Shown here: positions 1 through 11,844 of the stretch, one piece after another
How the letters are laid out: each line of letters begins with the position of its first letter
Position numbering within the stretch: the stretch's first letter is position 1
Assembly (NCBI GenBank): GCA_008973525.1
Contig: WACJ01000517.1
Location: 930,001 to 994,000, forward strand
Length of the DNA stretch: 64,000 nt
Direction of reading: 5' to 3'
From: Stenopsyche tienmushanensis
Taxonomy: Eukaryota > Arthropoda > Insecta > Trichoptera > Stenopsychidae
The notes under the pieces: model-generated
The model's database searches: none
What the model was told of the DNA's origin: nothing
Seen by the model: only the letters and a program-made list of their open reading frames with translations
Made by a program: the position numbers and the translations under genes

Positions 1-392
1 GAAGCTAACCAACGACTCCTATGTGTCACTACCCAACCGGCAATGTTTTTTCTACAAAATTGCATTTATTATTTAGTGAATCTGCATCTGTGGATTACAA
101 GCTAGTGAAGTTAAATAGTTTTTTAAAATATATTTTGTTTTTTTGCATGTTTTACTAAGAAAAAAGAAGGAATGTTTCGTTCATTCGAGGTACATTATTG
201 TCAGATCACTCTATATCGATGTTACAGAAAGTACAGCATAAAACCTGAATGTATCTAACAAACAATCGCCAAGAACCGAGATAAATGTTATGACAAAAAA
301 ATCTTTATCATAAAACTGTTAAAATGTTATCTCATTCATCTTACCACTGCTTTAATCAAATGTATGGATCAAAAGATCAGTTCTAACATTAA
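1..392. other. gene-free AT-rich flank
   Basis: I see no supported coding region here. The stretch is AT-rich and ends at a TTAA (389-392) that bounds the piggyBac relic starting at 393. Confidence 0.5.
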
Positions 393-829
393 CCCATCAT
401 TTTTTTACTGGTAGGTCCAGTTTCTATTACATGTGGACATTTCTTTACAAGTACTTTTAAAAATATTCTGTGACGGTTTTAGTATTTTTTTTTCAAACTG
501 TGGAATGGAGCAGGTGTTTTAGAAGGAATACTATTGCTTTACTATTAAGAAATAGACCATTTAATTGTTTGCTGGAATGTGAAAAGAAATGTTTGGGATG
601 GGGTATTTTTGTCCACTGCAGGTATAAATTCATAATTTCAAACAATAGTCTGGCGGGGCATTGTATCACCATGAACATCTCATATTTATGAAGAGAATTT
701 TTAAATGATTGTGACTCCGGAAATAAAAGGTTACAATGTATTCCTCCCCAACAGATTTTACACTAATCCAAAGCTGGCTGAGAAACTTTAAAAAATAAAT
801 TTTTACTTTTCCGGTAAAGCCGTAGCGGT

Positions 830-1794
830 TTACCAATGGCAATTAATTCTTTCAATGTCTCGCTTGACATTAGCCAGGAAGGCTGGGCAGTTCCACGAAC
901 CCGTATGATGGGCGGCGTTTTTTTTCAAGGCCATACAGGTCGCACAGAAGTTTGGCTCCTTTTCTGCTTTGCAGTTCGCTATTTCATGTCCACTTTGGCC
1001 GCAGTGGCTGCAAGTGGGTACTTCTGTCTTACATGTTGTTCTGATATGCCCGTACTGGTGGCATCGGTAGCATCTTGAGTCCGGGATGTAATGTCTAACT
1101 TTACACAGTGTCCAATCTAGATATAATGCCTTTAAGTCGATTAAGGCGTGCCTCGCCAAAGGTGGCATGCTCAGAATGAGCGTGCCAGAACTGTTGCAGA
1201 ACTGTTGGAGCCGGTTTTCTCTTCGCCCATTCTATGGGTAATCCTTTAGTCGGGAGGCATTTTGCCCTAAGAGGGGGGAAGTCCTTCAGATTTGCAGTGT
1301 ACGCTAGCTGGTTTGTATGTGGAAGGGGAGCGGCAGAGACCGCTCCTGTTCTAGCAGCTCCGCCGTAGCTCGGGGTGGATCTTTCTATTGGAGATTTAAG
1401 TGCTTCCGCAAGTTTTGCCTCAGTTTGAGTAAGTTTGAGCTCCAGTGCTCCCAAAGTCTTTAACAACAACTCTCTTGAAATCTTCGATGATTTGCTGGCC
1501 ATAATTTCCAACACTTCCCTAAAGGAGCCATCGATCCCATCTAGGGCGACATCCGTGTCGACTTCAGTGACTTGCTCCATGTTCAAATTTACGTCCTCAA
1601 TTATTTTGTTCCTCATCTATAGTGATGGATTCAGTGTTTGCTGTTTCGAGCCCGACCTTTCGGCTAGTTTTGGTAAGCTTGGCATTGGTGCCAGTGGTTG
1701 CAGTTTTGACAGTTTTTGTTTTTAAGAAATAAGATGTCGCGAGGGCGCGGGCTTGCGGCGCCGCCCTTTTTTTTGTTTGTTCGGGGGAAGGCAT
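830..1794 (-). pseudogene. R1-clade-like non-LTR retrotransposon ORF1 (gag), frameshifted
   Basis: Three overlapping minus-strand reading frames (1794-1597, 1616-1101, 1168-830) form one broken gag-like protein. The N-terminal part is Lys/Thr-rich, followed by a Glu/Lys-rich helical stretch. The C-terminal part carries zinc knuckles CYRCHQYGHIRTTC and CSHCGQSGHEIANC and a third CATC...H...C knuckle. This triple arrangement is known from ORF1 of the R1 clade and relatives. Two frameshifts are needed to read it through. The 3' part (ORF2, reverse transcriptase) is absent because the fragment stops at the junction with the piggyBac copy at about 838. It acts, in intact elements, as the RNA-binding partner in retrotransposition. 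Confidence 0.75.
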
Positions 1795-2408
1795 TTAAAC
1801 CCAATGTACACAATTTATCTTATTAAAATAAATAAATTATTTCAAAGCTTTACATACACACGCGCATACAATGCGTACATGGCAATAGAAACCAATTATA
1901 ATATATAAGTGCTTAACAGCACTAATTGTATAAATGCACGTTAATTTAAAATTAGAGTTTTATCACCGTTTATTGTTGCAATATTATATTATGTAATAAT
2001 ACTTAGTGCAAAGCACACATTGTCATCACAATTGGTGAGATGTCCTGAAAGGAAAACTCGGCAACGTATTAATAATAATAACCGAAAAGAAATGATTGAA
2101 AAGTCAACAGATATTCAGAATTACTTAAAAATATAAGAAGACTAGGCACGGCCGATCAACTAGTAAAGTCACATTGTTTTATGCGTCATTAAAATGGTGG
2201 ATGAAACTTTTTATTGATGGTTAAAAACCTCAATTGGGAATGCATTACATTATGAAAGAAAAAGGAAGGACAAAAGCTCTAGTCATATAAAATTTTGCCA
2301 AGTGTTGATACAATTCATCGGGAATTTTTATGCAGCCAAAGACAGATAGCAGGCGTAGATCGACGACCGATGACGAGGAACGATTGAATAGAAATCCCCA
2401 TTATATAT

Positions 2409-2535
2409 ATGATTTCTTCAAACTACAATGATTGTATGGTGTGTTCGCATTGTAATATTCCAGGAAAAAGAAGACGGACATCGTTATATTGTGATACGTG
2501 CGAGAAAAAGCCCGACCTCCACCCTGGAGATTATT
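2409..2535 (+). pseudogene. piggyBac transposase C-terminal cysteine-rich domain remnant
   Basis: The frame holds a cysteine-rich module: CMVCSHCNIP, then YCDTC, then LHPGDYFKKYHT. This pattern of paired cysteines closing with a Tyr-His is the C-terminal zinc-binding domain of piggyBac transposases, which contacts subterminal DNA repeats. The catalytic core upstream is not recognisable. The same module occurs in reverse in copy B (about 5750-5870). Confidence 0.6.
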
Positions 2536-2650
2536 TTAAAAAATACCACACTTATGTTATTTTAGGAATTCATTTTTGTAAATTAGTATTAAATATATCA
2601 ATAATCATTCGTACTAAATACATATTTTATTTATTTATTTTACCATGTTT

Positions 2651-3008
2651 TCGTCCAAAGTCCAAATCAAAAAAGAAAGAGAAGAGAGCCCAGTAAGGGT
2701 GTAGACCCTTATATACCAACGTTATCGGAAGACGGTGGTGGGAGGCCGGCGGAAGTCCGGCAATGGCGTCTATAGAATGGATGCTAGTTTTACCAACCCT
2801 CCAGGATAAAGACATCCCGGCCACATTCCATTCCCATTGTCTCATTTGGAAAGCTGAAGGTCCACTGCTCATCTCGGTGCGCAATTGTTCTAAATTACCG
2901 TTACTTGAACACAATACGCACGATGTTAACGAAATATTAGATGCGAAGCTAAATTTAAGGGTCCGCCAACAAATACAAAATTCTCGTCGCTATGTACCAT
3001 CCGCCCAC
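2651..3008. repeat. unclassified insert within piggyBac copy A
   Basis: About 360 bases interrupt the alignment between the two inverted piggyBac copies. Base composition is more GC-rich than the flanks. I see no terminal repeats and no protein domain. It could be a SINE or the end of a retrotransposon. Confidence 0.35.
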
Positions 3009-3279
3009 ACAATATTTTTTAATAAATTCACTGAAAATGGCTTGGACCTGGTGCAACACTTTTGAAAAAAACCCTCGGACCGCAGATTTAAGAAGTTCTA
3101 CACCAGTGATACCCAAACAAGAACCCTCGAGTGAAATAATAACTCTACATAAAAATTGCTTTTACTTTTATAATAATGAAAATGGTACACGATCATTTTA
3201 AAATATTACCTTTCGCAGACTCCCCGACGCAATTTATGCACCACCATTTTTTTTCATTTCACCATTAGTCCCTCAGTGG

Positions 3280-3600
3280 TCTCAAGGGCCGCTGGGGGAT
3301 TGCGGCAAAATTCAAGACATCTCTCAATGGCGGACAGCACGGTTCAATCACAAATAGAATATTGTTCAGCTTATTGCCATAACCGGCCTCTGGGAACCCT
3401 CCGCCGGACACGTTTTAACAAACAATGGCGGTCTAGGACATAGCCTCCGAAGATCCCGCGGTTAAACAATCTACATAGAATGTTGCCATGATGCAATTTA
3501 ATTTCTCCCATAACATTAAAAACGCATCTCCATATATATATATATTATCTACGCGTATAGAAAATTATACATTATTTACTGCTTCGATATGACAAAAATG
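3280..3600. repeat. dispersed repeat shared with 46410-46750
   Basis: Segments GGATTGCGGCAAAATTCAAG, GAATGTTGCCATG and CAATTTAATTTCTCCC occur in the same order here and at 46410-46750. The copies are diverged. No terminal inverted repeats or coding capacity are seen, so the family is not assigned. Confidence 0.5.
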
Positions 3601-4925
3601 TAGGCAAAAAAATATATATATATATTCCCTGACTAGATATTATACATTGAAATTCGTTTTTCGGAAAAATCTCTGAGCGGGTCGTTCTATTCGGCAAATT
3701 AAGCGAACAAAATAGTTTTTCATACTCAACCCCGACAAAACAGAATAAAAGTGCTTTGTTTGTAATATCAGTAGATTCGACAAATATAATTAAATAAAAC
3801 GATGAGTTTTTCATCATTTTATTACCTGATTTTCAATATTTTAAAAATTACAAGAATGCCAGATTTCTCTGCGGACCATTGGTAGTCTGCGGATCCCAAT
3901 TTCCGATCGCTGCACTACTGAACAATTCTCAACAAATTTTACAAATGTCGCTTGAACATGGTCGCTATAACCTAACAAATTTCGAGCATCCCATGGTAGA
4001 AAAATATATGTAAATTGAATCCACACGTACACTAATTGACAGTTCCAGACATTTAACCTAAATTGTAAATGAATAAAAAGAGTTTTTATTAAATTCTTAT
4101 TTATTTTTATTTACATAAAAAATATATGTACTTCTCAGAATTTTATCTTCCTTTCAATACTTACAGTAGGTTACTTGTCTTTCTTAAAATTTGGCAATAA
4201 AGATATTCTCATTGACGATTAATTTGATTTATTATAATTTTTCATAATTCAACATATTCAGATTTTGGTTTTTTGAAGTGTTTTTCTTCTGTCCTATTAA
4301 TTATAGATGGAATTGCAATCTTTATACGTATGATTTTTGTATAAAAAATATTATAAAATATCTATTCTTCCCAATACAATACGTTTAAAAAAAAGCTCAA
4401 TGTTTTATGGTCGCTGATGTGTTCTTTTTGGTCAATGAATCTTTTTAAGTATGGCAACAAAATTATAATTTTTATAAAAAGTTACCATTGATCACAAGTG
4501 ATTTAGCAATATAATTCCAGGAGATTAAAGAAGGCTTTATTCAAAAATATTTTTTCTAAATGAAAATAATTATAATAACCTTTTATTAATAAAATATTAT
4601 ACATAAATGAATGCATCTAGCCTATACTTATTTATTCAAACTGCTTAAACTTTTGGATCCCTTATCTCAATTGCAAACTATAATATAAATCGTATAAATA
4701 TTTTAATTACATTCCTCATTTAGTAAAATAGAGGAAAATAGGAAATTAAAAAACCTTACAATCGTAGCCCCACAATGAAAGACACAAGATCAACTATTTC
4801 TCATTACATGTACACGTATTTAAATTTTATATTGACGTTGCTGTAATTACTGAGCGAAGATACTAAAATATTGGGATGATGCGGGATTTTTCTGTATATT
4901 TTTTAGCGAGTGAAAAAATACTCAC
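3601..4925. other. gene-free AT-rich stretch
   Basis: Low-complexity AT-rich DNA with short (TA)n runs. Short open frames are present but none has recognisable content or codon structure. I see no gene here. Confidence 0.5.
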
Positions 4926-4929
4926 GTGG

Positions 4930-5320
4930 TAGTTTTATACTTTTATGGTCCTCGTATCCACAACAATGGGGGCTCCCCACTTGAGCTGGGTTCCAGAATC
5001 ACTTCAAGGTATTTAACTTGGCTCTTTCAGTCGACGTACGTCGAGTTACCTCCCAGCATGAGTGAATATATGACTCGGTGTTTGTGCCTCACTGAGAACA
5101 GAATCACTTTGGTTTTGTCAGTGTACGGCTTAAGCTTCCATTCGTTGAAATATTTTAGCGCCGCATTCAATAATTGTTGAAGGTTCACAGCTACCAACTT
5201 GTTGCTCCGAGAACTGGTAAAATAAGCCAAGTCATCAGCGTACAGAGCTATGTTCGCCGAGAAAGGTTTCGGAAAATCCCTGATGAAAGTGAAAATAATA
5301 TTCTTTACATTTTCTACCAA
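4930..5320 (-). pseudogene. Jockey-type non-LTR reverse transcriptase fragment
   Basis: The minus-strand frame 5320-5027 contains ANIALYADDLAYFTSS, the catalytic (Y/F)ADD box of non-LTR reverse transcriptases. It continues with the typical helix LLNAALKYFNEWKLKPYTDKT and, after a frame change, with VKYLEVILE near 5000, the thumb-side motif. Only about 130 residues of an RT of several hundred are present, so it is a fragment. The spacing matches the Jockey group. Confidence 0.75.
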
Positions 5321-5402
5321 TACTTTGAAAAATATAATTTATTTGGTAAAACACCAATCTGATAGTCTTGCTTTAAAATATTGTTCCTTCGTCTTATGAA
5401 AG

Positions 5403-5455
5403 CTGCAAAAAGTCCATTGTAGAACTATGGTTCCCTCAATATGCATTGATGGAAG
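5403..5455. repeat. short retroposon-tail-like fragment
   Basis: AGTCCATTGTAGAACTATGG resembles the segment AGTCCACTACAGAACTATGG at 56630 and its relative at 50170. All three appear to be pieces of one retroposon 3' end. Confidence 0.35.
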
Positions 5456-5563
5456 TTATATCTATGCGTTTAAATTATTTTCCTCGTCCTGTAATCATAA
5501 TTTTAAATGTCTAACCCAGCGCACTAACTATATTAAAACAACTTGTACTTCCTTCTCTAATAA

Positions 5564-6779
5564 CCCTTTGCGGTCCGAAGGTTTTTTTCAAAAGTGTTGT
5601 ACCAGGTTCAAGCCATTTTTAGTGAATTTATTAAAAAATGTTAATGGTGAAAAATGAAGGAAACATGGTAAAATAAATAAATAAAAATATTTATTTAGTA
5701 TGAATGATGTTTGTTGATATATTTAATACTAATTTGCAAAAATGAATTTCTAAAATGACATAAGTGTGGTATTTTTTAAAACAATCTCCAGGGTGGAGGC
5801 CGGGCTTTTTCTCGCATGTATCGCAATATAACGATGTCTGTCTCATTGTAGTTTGTAGAATCATATATATATATAATGGGGATTTCTATTCAATCGTTCA
5901 TCATCGGTCGTCGATCTACGCCTGGTATCTGTCTTTGGCTGCATAAAAATTCCCGATGAATTGTATTAACACTTGGCAAAATTTTATATGACTAGAACGT
6001 CCTTCCTTTTTCTTTCATAATGTATGCATTCCCAATTGAGGTTTTTAACCATCGATAAAAAGTTTCATCCACTTCTCTTCTTCTTCTCTTATTTAGTCTA
6101 GTCTTCTTATATTTTTAAGTAATTCTGAATAACTGTTGACTTTTCAATCATTTCTTTTTGGTTATTATTATCAATACGTTGCCGAGTTTTCCTTTCAGGA
6201 CTTCTCACCAATTGTGATGACAATGTGTGCTTTGCACTAAGTATTATTACATAGCCCAATAGCTAATTTTGTTTTTTTTTATATCCTTGGAAAAATGTTT
6301 TTTATTTTCCACTGGTAAACTGCCACGGCTTTACCGGAAAGGTAAAAATTTATTTTTAAAAGTTTCTCAGCAAGCTTTGGATTAGTGTAAAATCTGTTGG
6401 GGAATACATAGTAATCTTTTATTTCCGGAGTCACAATCATTTAAAAATTCTCTTCATAAATATGAGATGTTCATGGTGATACAATGCCCCGCCAGACTAT
6501 TGTTTGAAATTATGAATTTATACCTGCAGTGGACAAAAATACCCCATCCCAAACATTTCTTTTCACATTCCAGCAAACAATTAAATGGTCTATTTCTTAA
6601 TAGTAACGCAATAGTATTCCTTCTAAAACATTTGCTTCATTCCAGTTTAAAAAAAAATACTAAAACCGTCACAGAATATTTTTAAAAGTACTTGTAAAGG
6701 AATGTCCACATGTTATGGACACTGGACCTGCCAGTAAAAAAATGATGTCCATTAAGTGTGAACATTGGACCACAAAGGG
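5564..6779 (-). mobile_element. piggyBac-family relic, copy B
   Basis: The termini are CCCTTTGCGGTCCGAAGG on the left and, in reverse complement, CCCTTTGTGGTCCAATGT on the right. They are flanked by ATAA (5560-5563, a mutated TTAA) and TTAA (6780-6783). The element is about 1.2 kb, short for an autonomous piggyBac, and the transposase is decayed. The C-terminal cysteine-rich module reads on the minus strand around 5750-5870. It is the inverted partner of copy A and shows that copy's sequence before the R1-like insertion. Confidence 0.75.
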
Positions 6780-6783
6780 TTAA

Positions 6784-8060
6784 ATAAGTTTCATGACATT
6801 ATAGTAGTTCAATACAATCCTTTGTTAGGACAATGGTGAATAGGGTAAAATTTTATACAACACAAGTGCATCTCAAATAAGGAGAATTATTAAAGCAGGT
6901 AATTTTGATAGGCTGGGGGATTTGCCACATTATTGATTTAAATTATGTTTATTGTCAACATTATTTAAAAAGATCTCTCATTCGTTAGTGGTCTTGCTTA
7001 AATAGGCTTAGATATTTTATTTTTTTAAATCGTAGCACACACATCAGACATTTTTTAGCCAAATGTAAAGTTTTTCCACTTGTTAAGTTTGAATCCACAG
7101 ATATAAAAAATCAGGAATGAGGGACTAGTCAACTATGTCAAATGATGTTAAAACAAAAAATAATTACTTTCACTATTGTATTCAGACAATCTTATGACAT
7201 TGTTGAAATAAAAATCATTTTCTTCTTATAAACCTTTTTAACCTCCAACTTTTTTAACAGCCATTTTTAAAAAAATCATGATATACCGGCACTCAGAGGC
7301 TAAATAACTCGTTTTTGTTAATATTTATCAATGAATGTTTATAAAAGGAAATTCAAATACACACATATTATTAAAAAAAGTTTATTTATTGTAATACAGT
7401 ATAATCAATGGTAGAAATTCATAAAATATATATTAAAATGTGAAAATACAATCATTAATGTTCTACTAAAATTTAAACACAATTACAATGATTTAAAATA
7501 TTAAACAATTGATATGGAAATATAGAATCACACTAGATAAAAGGTTTGTATACTGTATACTAAATCTGTTGATATAATAGTGAACCTTTAAAATGTTTAA
7601 AATTTTTGAGAGATATTTTAATAAATATTTATTGTAATAAGTGTTTATACACTTCAATTATTATTGCATACATGTTAAACATATTAATACTGTAATAAAA
7701 AAAAATGATGTCATGGAAAATATCAAACATTCATGAAGCAAATGACTACTTACATTTTATAAATATTCTTAAAACAACATTGCATAATCTATTATTCAAT
7801 TAAATGTGCTTAACCAGTTAAAACAATTCCACATCAGCACATTTAATTAAGTCAATTTATAACTCATATCCTTTTTTTGTAGTAAACAATTATACTTACA
7901 GCAATTCATATGCCTATTAAAAATCCCTAAATAATATAAAATACCATGTAAATCAAGACAAGTATAAAATGGATTCTCACGTTATTTTTTTAAAATTCAG
8001 AATAAAATTTTTGCTCTTCCTCCCTCCCTTATTGTAGTGCTTAAACGAGTCTTCTTGTTT
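6784..8060. other. gene-free AT-rich stretch
   Basis: Very AT-rich DNA with A and T runs. I see no coding region, terminal repeat or RNA gene. Confidence 0.5.
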
Positions 8061-8062
8061 AT

Positions 8063-8663
8063 GTGCATATATGCGTAGTTGTATAAGATCGTCTTTATAT
8101 ACCAGCTTATGTAAAATGCAATTTTTATTTTAAAAAGAAAAAAAAACAAAGCATTCAGAAGAATATCTAACGTTCGGCTTTACTAACTTGACTGACTTGC
8201 AATGAAATAGAGAAGCCATAATGGGTATTGTGTAAAGTTCTTCTCAGCCCAGAGTCTATGAAACCTTCGAAACTCAAACGTCACTCAGAACACACTAAAA
8301 AGGATTTGGAGTCCTATCGTTGGCATTAAACTAGTTACAAACACCAGAGACTTAGTCTTATATAAACAGAAAAGGATATCATTCCATTCACGTACAGGTA
8401 ATTAACATTATTTATGTGCATATGCGTAGTTGTATAAGATCATCTTTATATACCAGCTTATGCAAAATGCAATTTTTATTTTAATAAGAAAAAAAACCTA
8501 AGCATTCAGAAGAATGAGAGCCACGAGTCCATGAAACCTTCGAAACTCAAACGTCACTCAGAACACACTAAAAAGGATTTGGAGTCCTATCGTTGGCATC
8601 AAACTAGTTGCAATCAGAGACTTAGTCTTATGTAAACAGAAAAGGTTATCATTCTATTCAAGA
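8063..8663 (+). repeat. imperfect tandem duplication with a BED-finger fragment
   Basis: Two units (about 8063-8396 and 8413-8663) share GCGTAGTTGTATAAGATC, ATACCAGCTTATG and a longer segment starting CATGAAACCTTCGAAACTC. The latter reads MKPSKLKRHSEHTKKD, the second half of a BED-type zinc finger found in ZBED/hAT transposases. The duplication is therefore built on an old hAT fragment. Neither unit has a full finger. Confidence 0.6.
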
Positions 8664-8667
8664 ACAG

Positions 8668-8790
8668 GTAATGAATGCAACTTGGATTTGAACTTTTACT
8701 TCACCCCCCCCCCCCCACTATTCTCCTGATATAGCTCCCTCTGATTATAAACTTATAAATTCATTGGAGCATTCCCTTTGAAATTGTTGG
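8668..8790 (+). pseudogene. mariner transposase 3' fragment with C13 tract
   Basis: The sequence TATTCTCCTGATATAGCTCC followed by CTCTGATTAT matches the mariner relic at 47930-47975 and encodes the YSPDIAPSDY motif that surrounds the third catalytic Asp of mariner transposases. A run of 13 cytosines (8704-8716) replaces the CACCCCCT of the other copy. Only about 100 bases remain. Confidence 0.6.
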
Positions 8791-9030
8791 GAGTGAAAAT
8801 CGAAAGATGGCGGAATCCAAGTATAGCGTATTTATTTGACAAGCTCGCAACAGGTTATGGGGAGCTGTGATTTAATACACAAACGACGGATACAATGATG
8901 TGGCACCGCAGCTAGGTCACATCAGCAATGAAGACCTATGTAACTAAAAAAGGCAAAATTTTATAGAATTCCAAGGGAACGAAGCTGAGTTGAATAACTG
9001 CATTGTATGCATTTATTTTTGCTTCAACTA
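8791..9030. other. no recognised feature
   Basis: No coding or repeat structure could be recognised between the mariner fragment and the piggyBac relic. Confidence 0.4.
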
Positions 9031-9915
9031 ATAAAAGGTTATTCAAATGTTTCAACCTGGAAACATCCAATTAAAAAACAGCTTTGAAAGGACCTATTCC
9101 ACCTTTCCAATAAATATAAAAGATAATTCAAAATGTTTCAACCTAGAAACACCCAATTAAAAAACAGCTTTGAAAGGACCTATTCCACCTTTCCAATAAA
9201 TAAGCGAAAAGAAATCGCCGTTATTTTAAGGCGCGCTTTGAAATCAGTTTGTGTTCAGTTTTCGTCGAGTAAGCACGTTAATATTATTGAAGAATGCGAG
9301 ATGACTTTTTTCAGCAAATAGCTATCGAAACAAATCGATATTATGCACAAAACCAACACCGTTATAAAATTGCCAAACGTACCAAACAATGGGTTGATTC
9401 CACAATGTCCGATTTCAGAAAATGGTTTGGACTACTTATTCTAATGTGCATTGTAAGAAAAGCTCGAATAAGTGAATTTTGATCGACCAATCCAGTGATC
9501 GAAACACCCATTTTTTCGAAGACAATGACTAGAAACCGATTTCGCCAATTGTTAATGTTTATTCGCAGATAATACAAAAATGCCCGAAGATGCTCCACAC
9601 TTATTTAAAATTCAAAGTATAATGGATTATTTTTCAAAAAAATTTGAAGAAATACATACGCCTCAACAGAAATTATCTCTCGATGCAGGGATGATTCCGT
9701 GGCGAGGAAGATGGCCCCTCCAAATATTTTTCAACATTTTAGATTTGGCTGCTATAAATGCTTGGATCCTTTACAAGGCGCAGGTGTCAATAGAGCAGGT
9801 AAAAACATCCCTTACTACATTTTTCGCATCATCCACGGAATTTTACACTAATAATAATTCGATAGAAAGATGGGACAAGGTTATAAGAACGGATGGAAAT
9901 TATATAATTGATTAA
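9031..9915 (+). pseudogene. piggyBac transposase relic with internal deletion
   Basis: An 86-base 5' segment is tandemly repeated (about 9031-9118 and 9119-9203). The N-terminal domain follows (IAIETNRYYAQ, then KQWVDSTMSDFRKWFGLLI), broken by frameshifts and a stop near 9481. The first catalytic block LSLDAGMIPWRGR (about 9679) has Ala where Glu follows the catalytic Asp in relatives. Directly after it the sequence jumps to ILDLAAINAWILYKA, a block normally beyond the third catalytic Asp. The region holding catalytic Asp 2 and 3 is therefore deleted. It is non-functional. Confidence 0.7.
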
Positions 9916-10026
9916 ATAAATAATACAAATTAAAAAAAAAAAATGTTTAATTGTATATGTAAAAAACGGTCCTAACTTTTGCACCAACCCAATATTTTTT
10001 TTATTTGAACTGAAAAAAAAAGCGAT

Positions 10027-10378
10027 TTCTTTTGTCAATTTGTCGCATTAAAAGAAGTTTTAGAAATAGAATTACAATCTCCAGATTGGAACAAAAAGAA
10101 AACCGCCAAAAAATGGGTAGATATACTTTTACAAATAGAAACAAAACTTCCCGAATAATATAAAGACTTATATCGCATGTGCGAGTATATTTTCTCCATA
10201 CCAGAGCATAATGGTAACGTGGAGAGAATATTCTCGTTAATGGAGATTCAGTGGACAGATGAACGAAATAGACTTTCAGTGGACACTATTGAAAGAATTT
10301 TAAAGTGCATTGAAAATTACGATTACAACTGAAGGGGGGGGGTCCCGGTTTGACTTTTCAAGAAATCTGGCAACCCTA
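10027..10378 (+). pseudogene. hAT transposase C-terminal fragment and right terminus
   Basis: The frame ending at 10332 contains FSIPEHNGNVERIFSLMEIQ and WTDERNRLSV, the C-terminal dimerisation block of hAT transposases; the Glu in NVERIFS is the catalytic Glu position. One in-frame stop occurs near 10158. The 3' end AGAAATCTGGCAACCCTA (to 10378) looks like a hAT terminal repeat (TAGGGTTGCCAG inverted). The left end is not found; the fragment is truncated 5'. Confidence 0.65.
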
Positions 10379-10384
10379 CTAATA

Positions 10385-10588
10385 TAAAAGGTAATACAAA
10401 ATGTTTCAACCTGGAAACATCCAATTAAGGCCGCGGTCCAAAATTTAGTATTAGCGAAATGTGGAACGAAATCCGACAGTCGGACCATCCCCACCAAGTC
10501 CTTGTGCCGTTGCCAGTCATTCACATGCAAAAATCATTCGGCCGTTGAGGTCGTTTGCAACGATTGCAAAGATTGTATTTCTGATTAA
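10385..10588 (+). pseudogene. piggyBac C-terminal zinc domain fused to a 5' hairpin module
   Basis: A hairpin module (10401-10420) recurs at several piggyBac relics in the window. Directly after it a frame runs to a stop at 10586-10588 with KCGTKS...CRCQSFTCKNHSA...CNDCKDC. The Cys-Cys-His-Cys spacing resembles the C-terminal domain of PGBD4-like transposases. Element 5' and 3' ends have apparently been joined by a large internal deletion. Confidence 0.45.
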
Positions 10589-10859
10589 AATGTCGATAAA
10601 ATACTTTTTGTTCACGAAATTTAAATAAATACTTTTTAAAGTACTGTCATTTATCATTTTTCATAACCTAACAGCAATTCCTTCACATTTATATAAAGAA
10701 AACACAACTGGCATAGAAAAAACTTGATGACGTAAAATTTACGACAAGCGCCCGCTCACAGGAAATAACTTTTTTCTCCATTGTATTTTGTGTATTTTAC
10801 TATTTACTGATTGATGATTTTGTATAAATATTTCTTGTGTACTCTATTGTTAATATGTG

Positions 10860-11290
10860 ATTTTGGAGACGCACGGTTATGGATGGTAATCAAGGCAATT
10901 AAACACGTTCATCTTTTGTTGAATTGATCGGGACGATCAAACTTAAGTCGGGGGGAGTGTAGCGTGAAGGCATAATTAAATAATTAAAAATAGTGTACAT
11001 GCGGCGAAATCCATGGGATTTCGCCGTTGCCAGTCCTTACGGTCAAGAAACACGGTCAAGAAACAAGAAGTACCGCAATAAGGGCTGGATCGACGCGCTC
11101 CATGTAGATAAGGACGCTGGCGTCGGTTACATAGATAAGAAAGGGTGGCCTGGCTTCAATTGCCAGGTATAAATGTACTTAAACGCGCCCGCTGGAAGGT
11201 TAAGTTTTTTTTTAAATAAATGTTTTTTTCATAACTGTATGAAAATTTCTATTTCTTTTCGATACCCCTAATAAACGTCGACAAGAACCA
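10860..11290 (+). mobile_element. 3' end of an LTR retrotransposon (PPT plus LTR)
   Basis: A purine tract GGGGGGAG (10950-10957) directly precedes TGTAGCGTGAAGG (10958), the start of a probable LTR. The LTR contains AATAAA-type signals near 11214 and 11270 and ends somewhere around 11282-11300. The first bases resemble one end of the solo LTR at 45440-46082 read in reverse. No coding region of this copy remains. Confidence 0.6.
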
Positions 11291-11319
11291 AATCCCCCCC
11301 ACTTACTCGAGTCCTTGCG

Positions 11320-11844
11320 ACGGCCATATGGCTCAATGGCTCACGGAATGCAGTATGAGCGAAACGCATCTGACAGCTGTCATCTTGTGTCAAAACAAGG
11401 CGCGAAAGTGATCGTTGGTGAAATTGTTTGGCGAATTGGCGGAATAGTTTGTCGCATAAATTTTTTGTACAATGGCCGAATATGTAGATGTTTCTATTTT
11501 TTGAAAGAAAACAATGAATTGCTCATTTTGAAACTTCTTCCCGCAGACGTTATTTGGTAAGTGTTTATTATTAAATGCCACTGAATATATAACGAAATGT
11601 TTATTTTAGTAAACTGCTAAAATGGGCGACATTCGTCCAATAAGTAAATGGAATTCAGTCTAAAAAACAGCTATGAAAGGACATCTTATGTACAAACGTG
11701 TACAGAATACCCGAAAATGGGTTGATACCACTACCACAGTGCAGGAGCTGAAGATATTTTTTGGTCTGATAATTATCATGGGCCAGGTGAGAAAAGATAC
11801 GATTACTGATTATTGGTCTACAAGTGCCATGATTGAAACGCCAT
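11320..11844 (+). pseudogene. piggyBac relic, 5' half (split by a Gypsy LTR)
   Basis: The upstream part (11340-11660) matches 56035-56220 and contains a short N-terminal frame starting at 11471. The transposase frame at 11673-11844 reads RKWVDTTTTVQELKIFFGLI, then DYWSTSAMIETP. This is the N-terminal domain preceding the catalytic core. It stops where a Gypsy LTR begins at 11845 and resumes at about 12770 as SKTMPRNRFMRILTFLHFSN. Confidence 0.7.

Larger units (their letters stand above)
393..3094 (+). mobile_element. piggyBac-family relic, copy A (interrupted)
   Basis: This copy matches, in inverted orientation, the element at 5564-6779. It begins with TTAA plus CCC at 389-395 and ends near 3094 in a truncated terminal repeat (CGGACCGCA, then unrelated bases). 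The homologous pieces are about 393-838, 1985-2650 and 3009-3094. They are separated by an R1-like retrotransposon fragment (838 to about 1985) and by an unclassified insert of about 360 bases (2651-3008). Relative to copy B, the first 30 or so subterminal bases after TTAACCC are missing. The only recognisable protein-coding part is the C-terminal cysteine-rich segment at 2409-2535. It is a dead copy. Confidence 0.75.
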
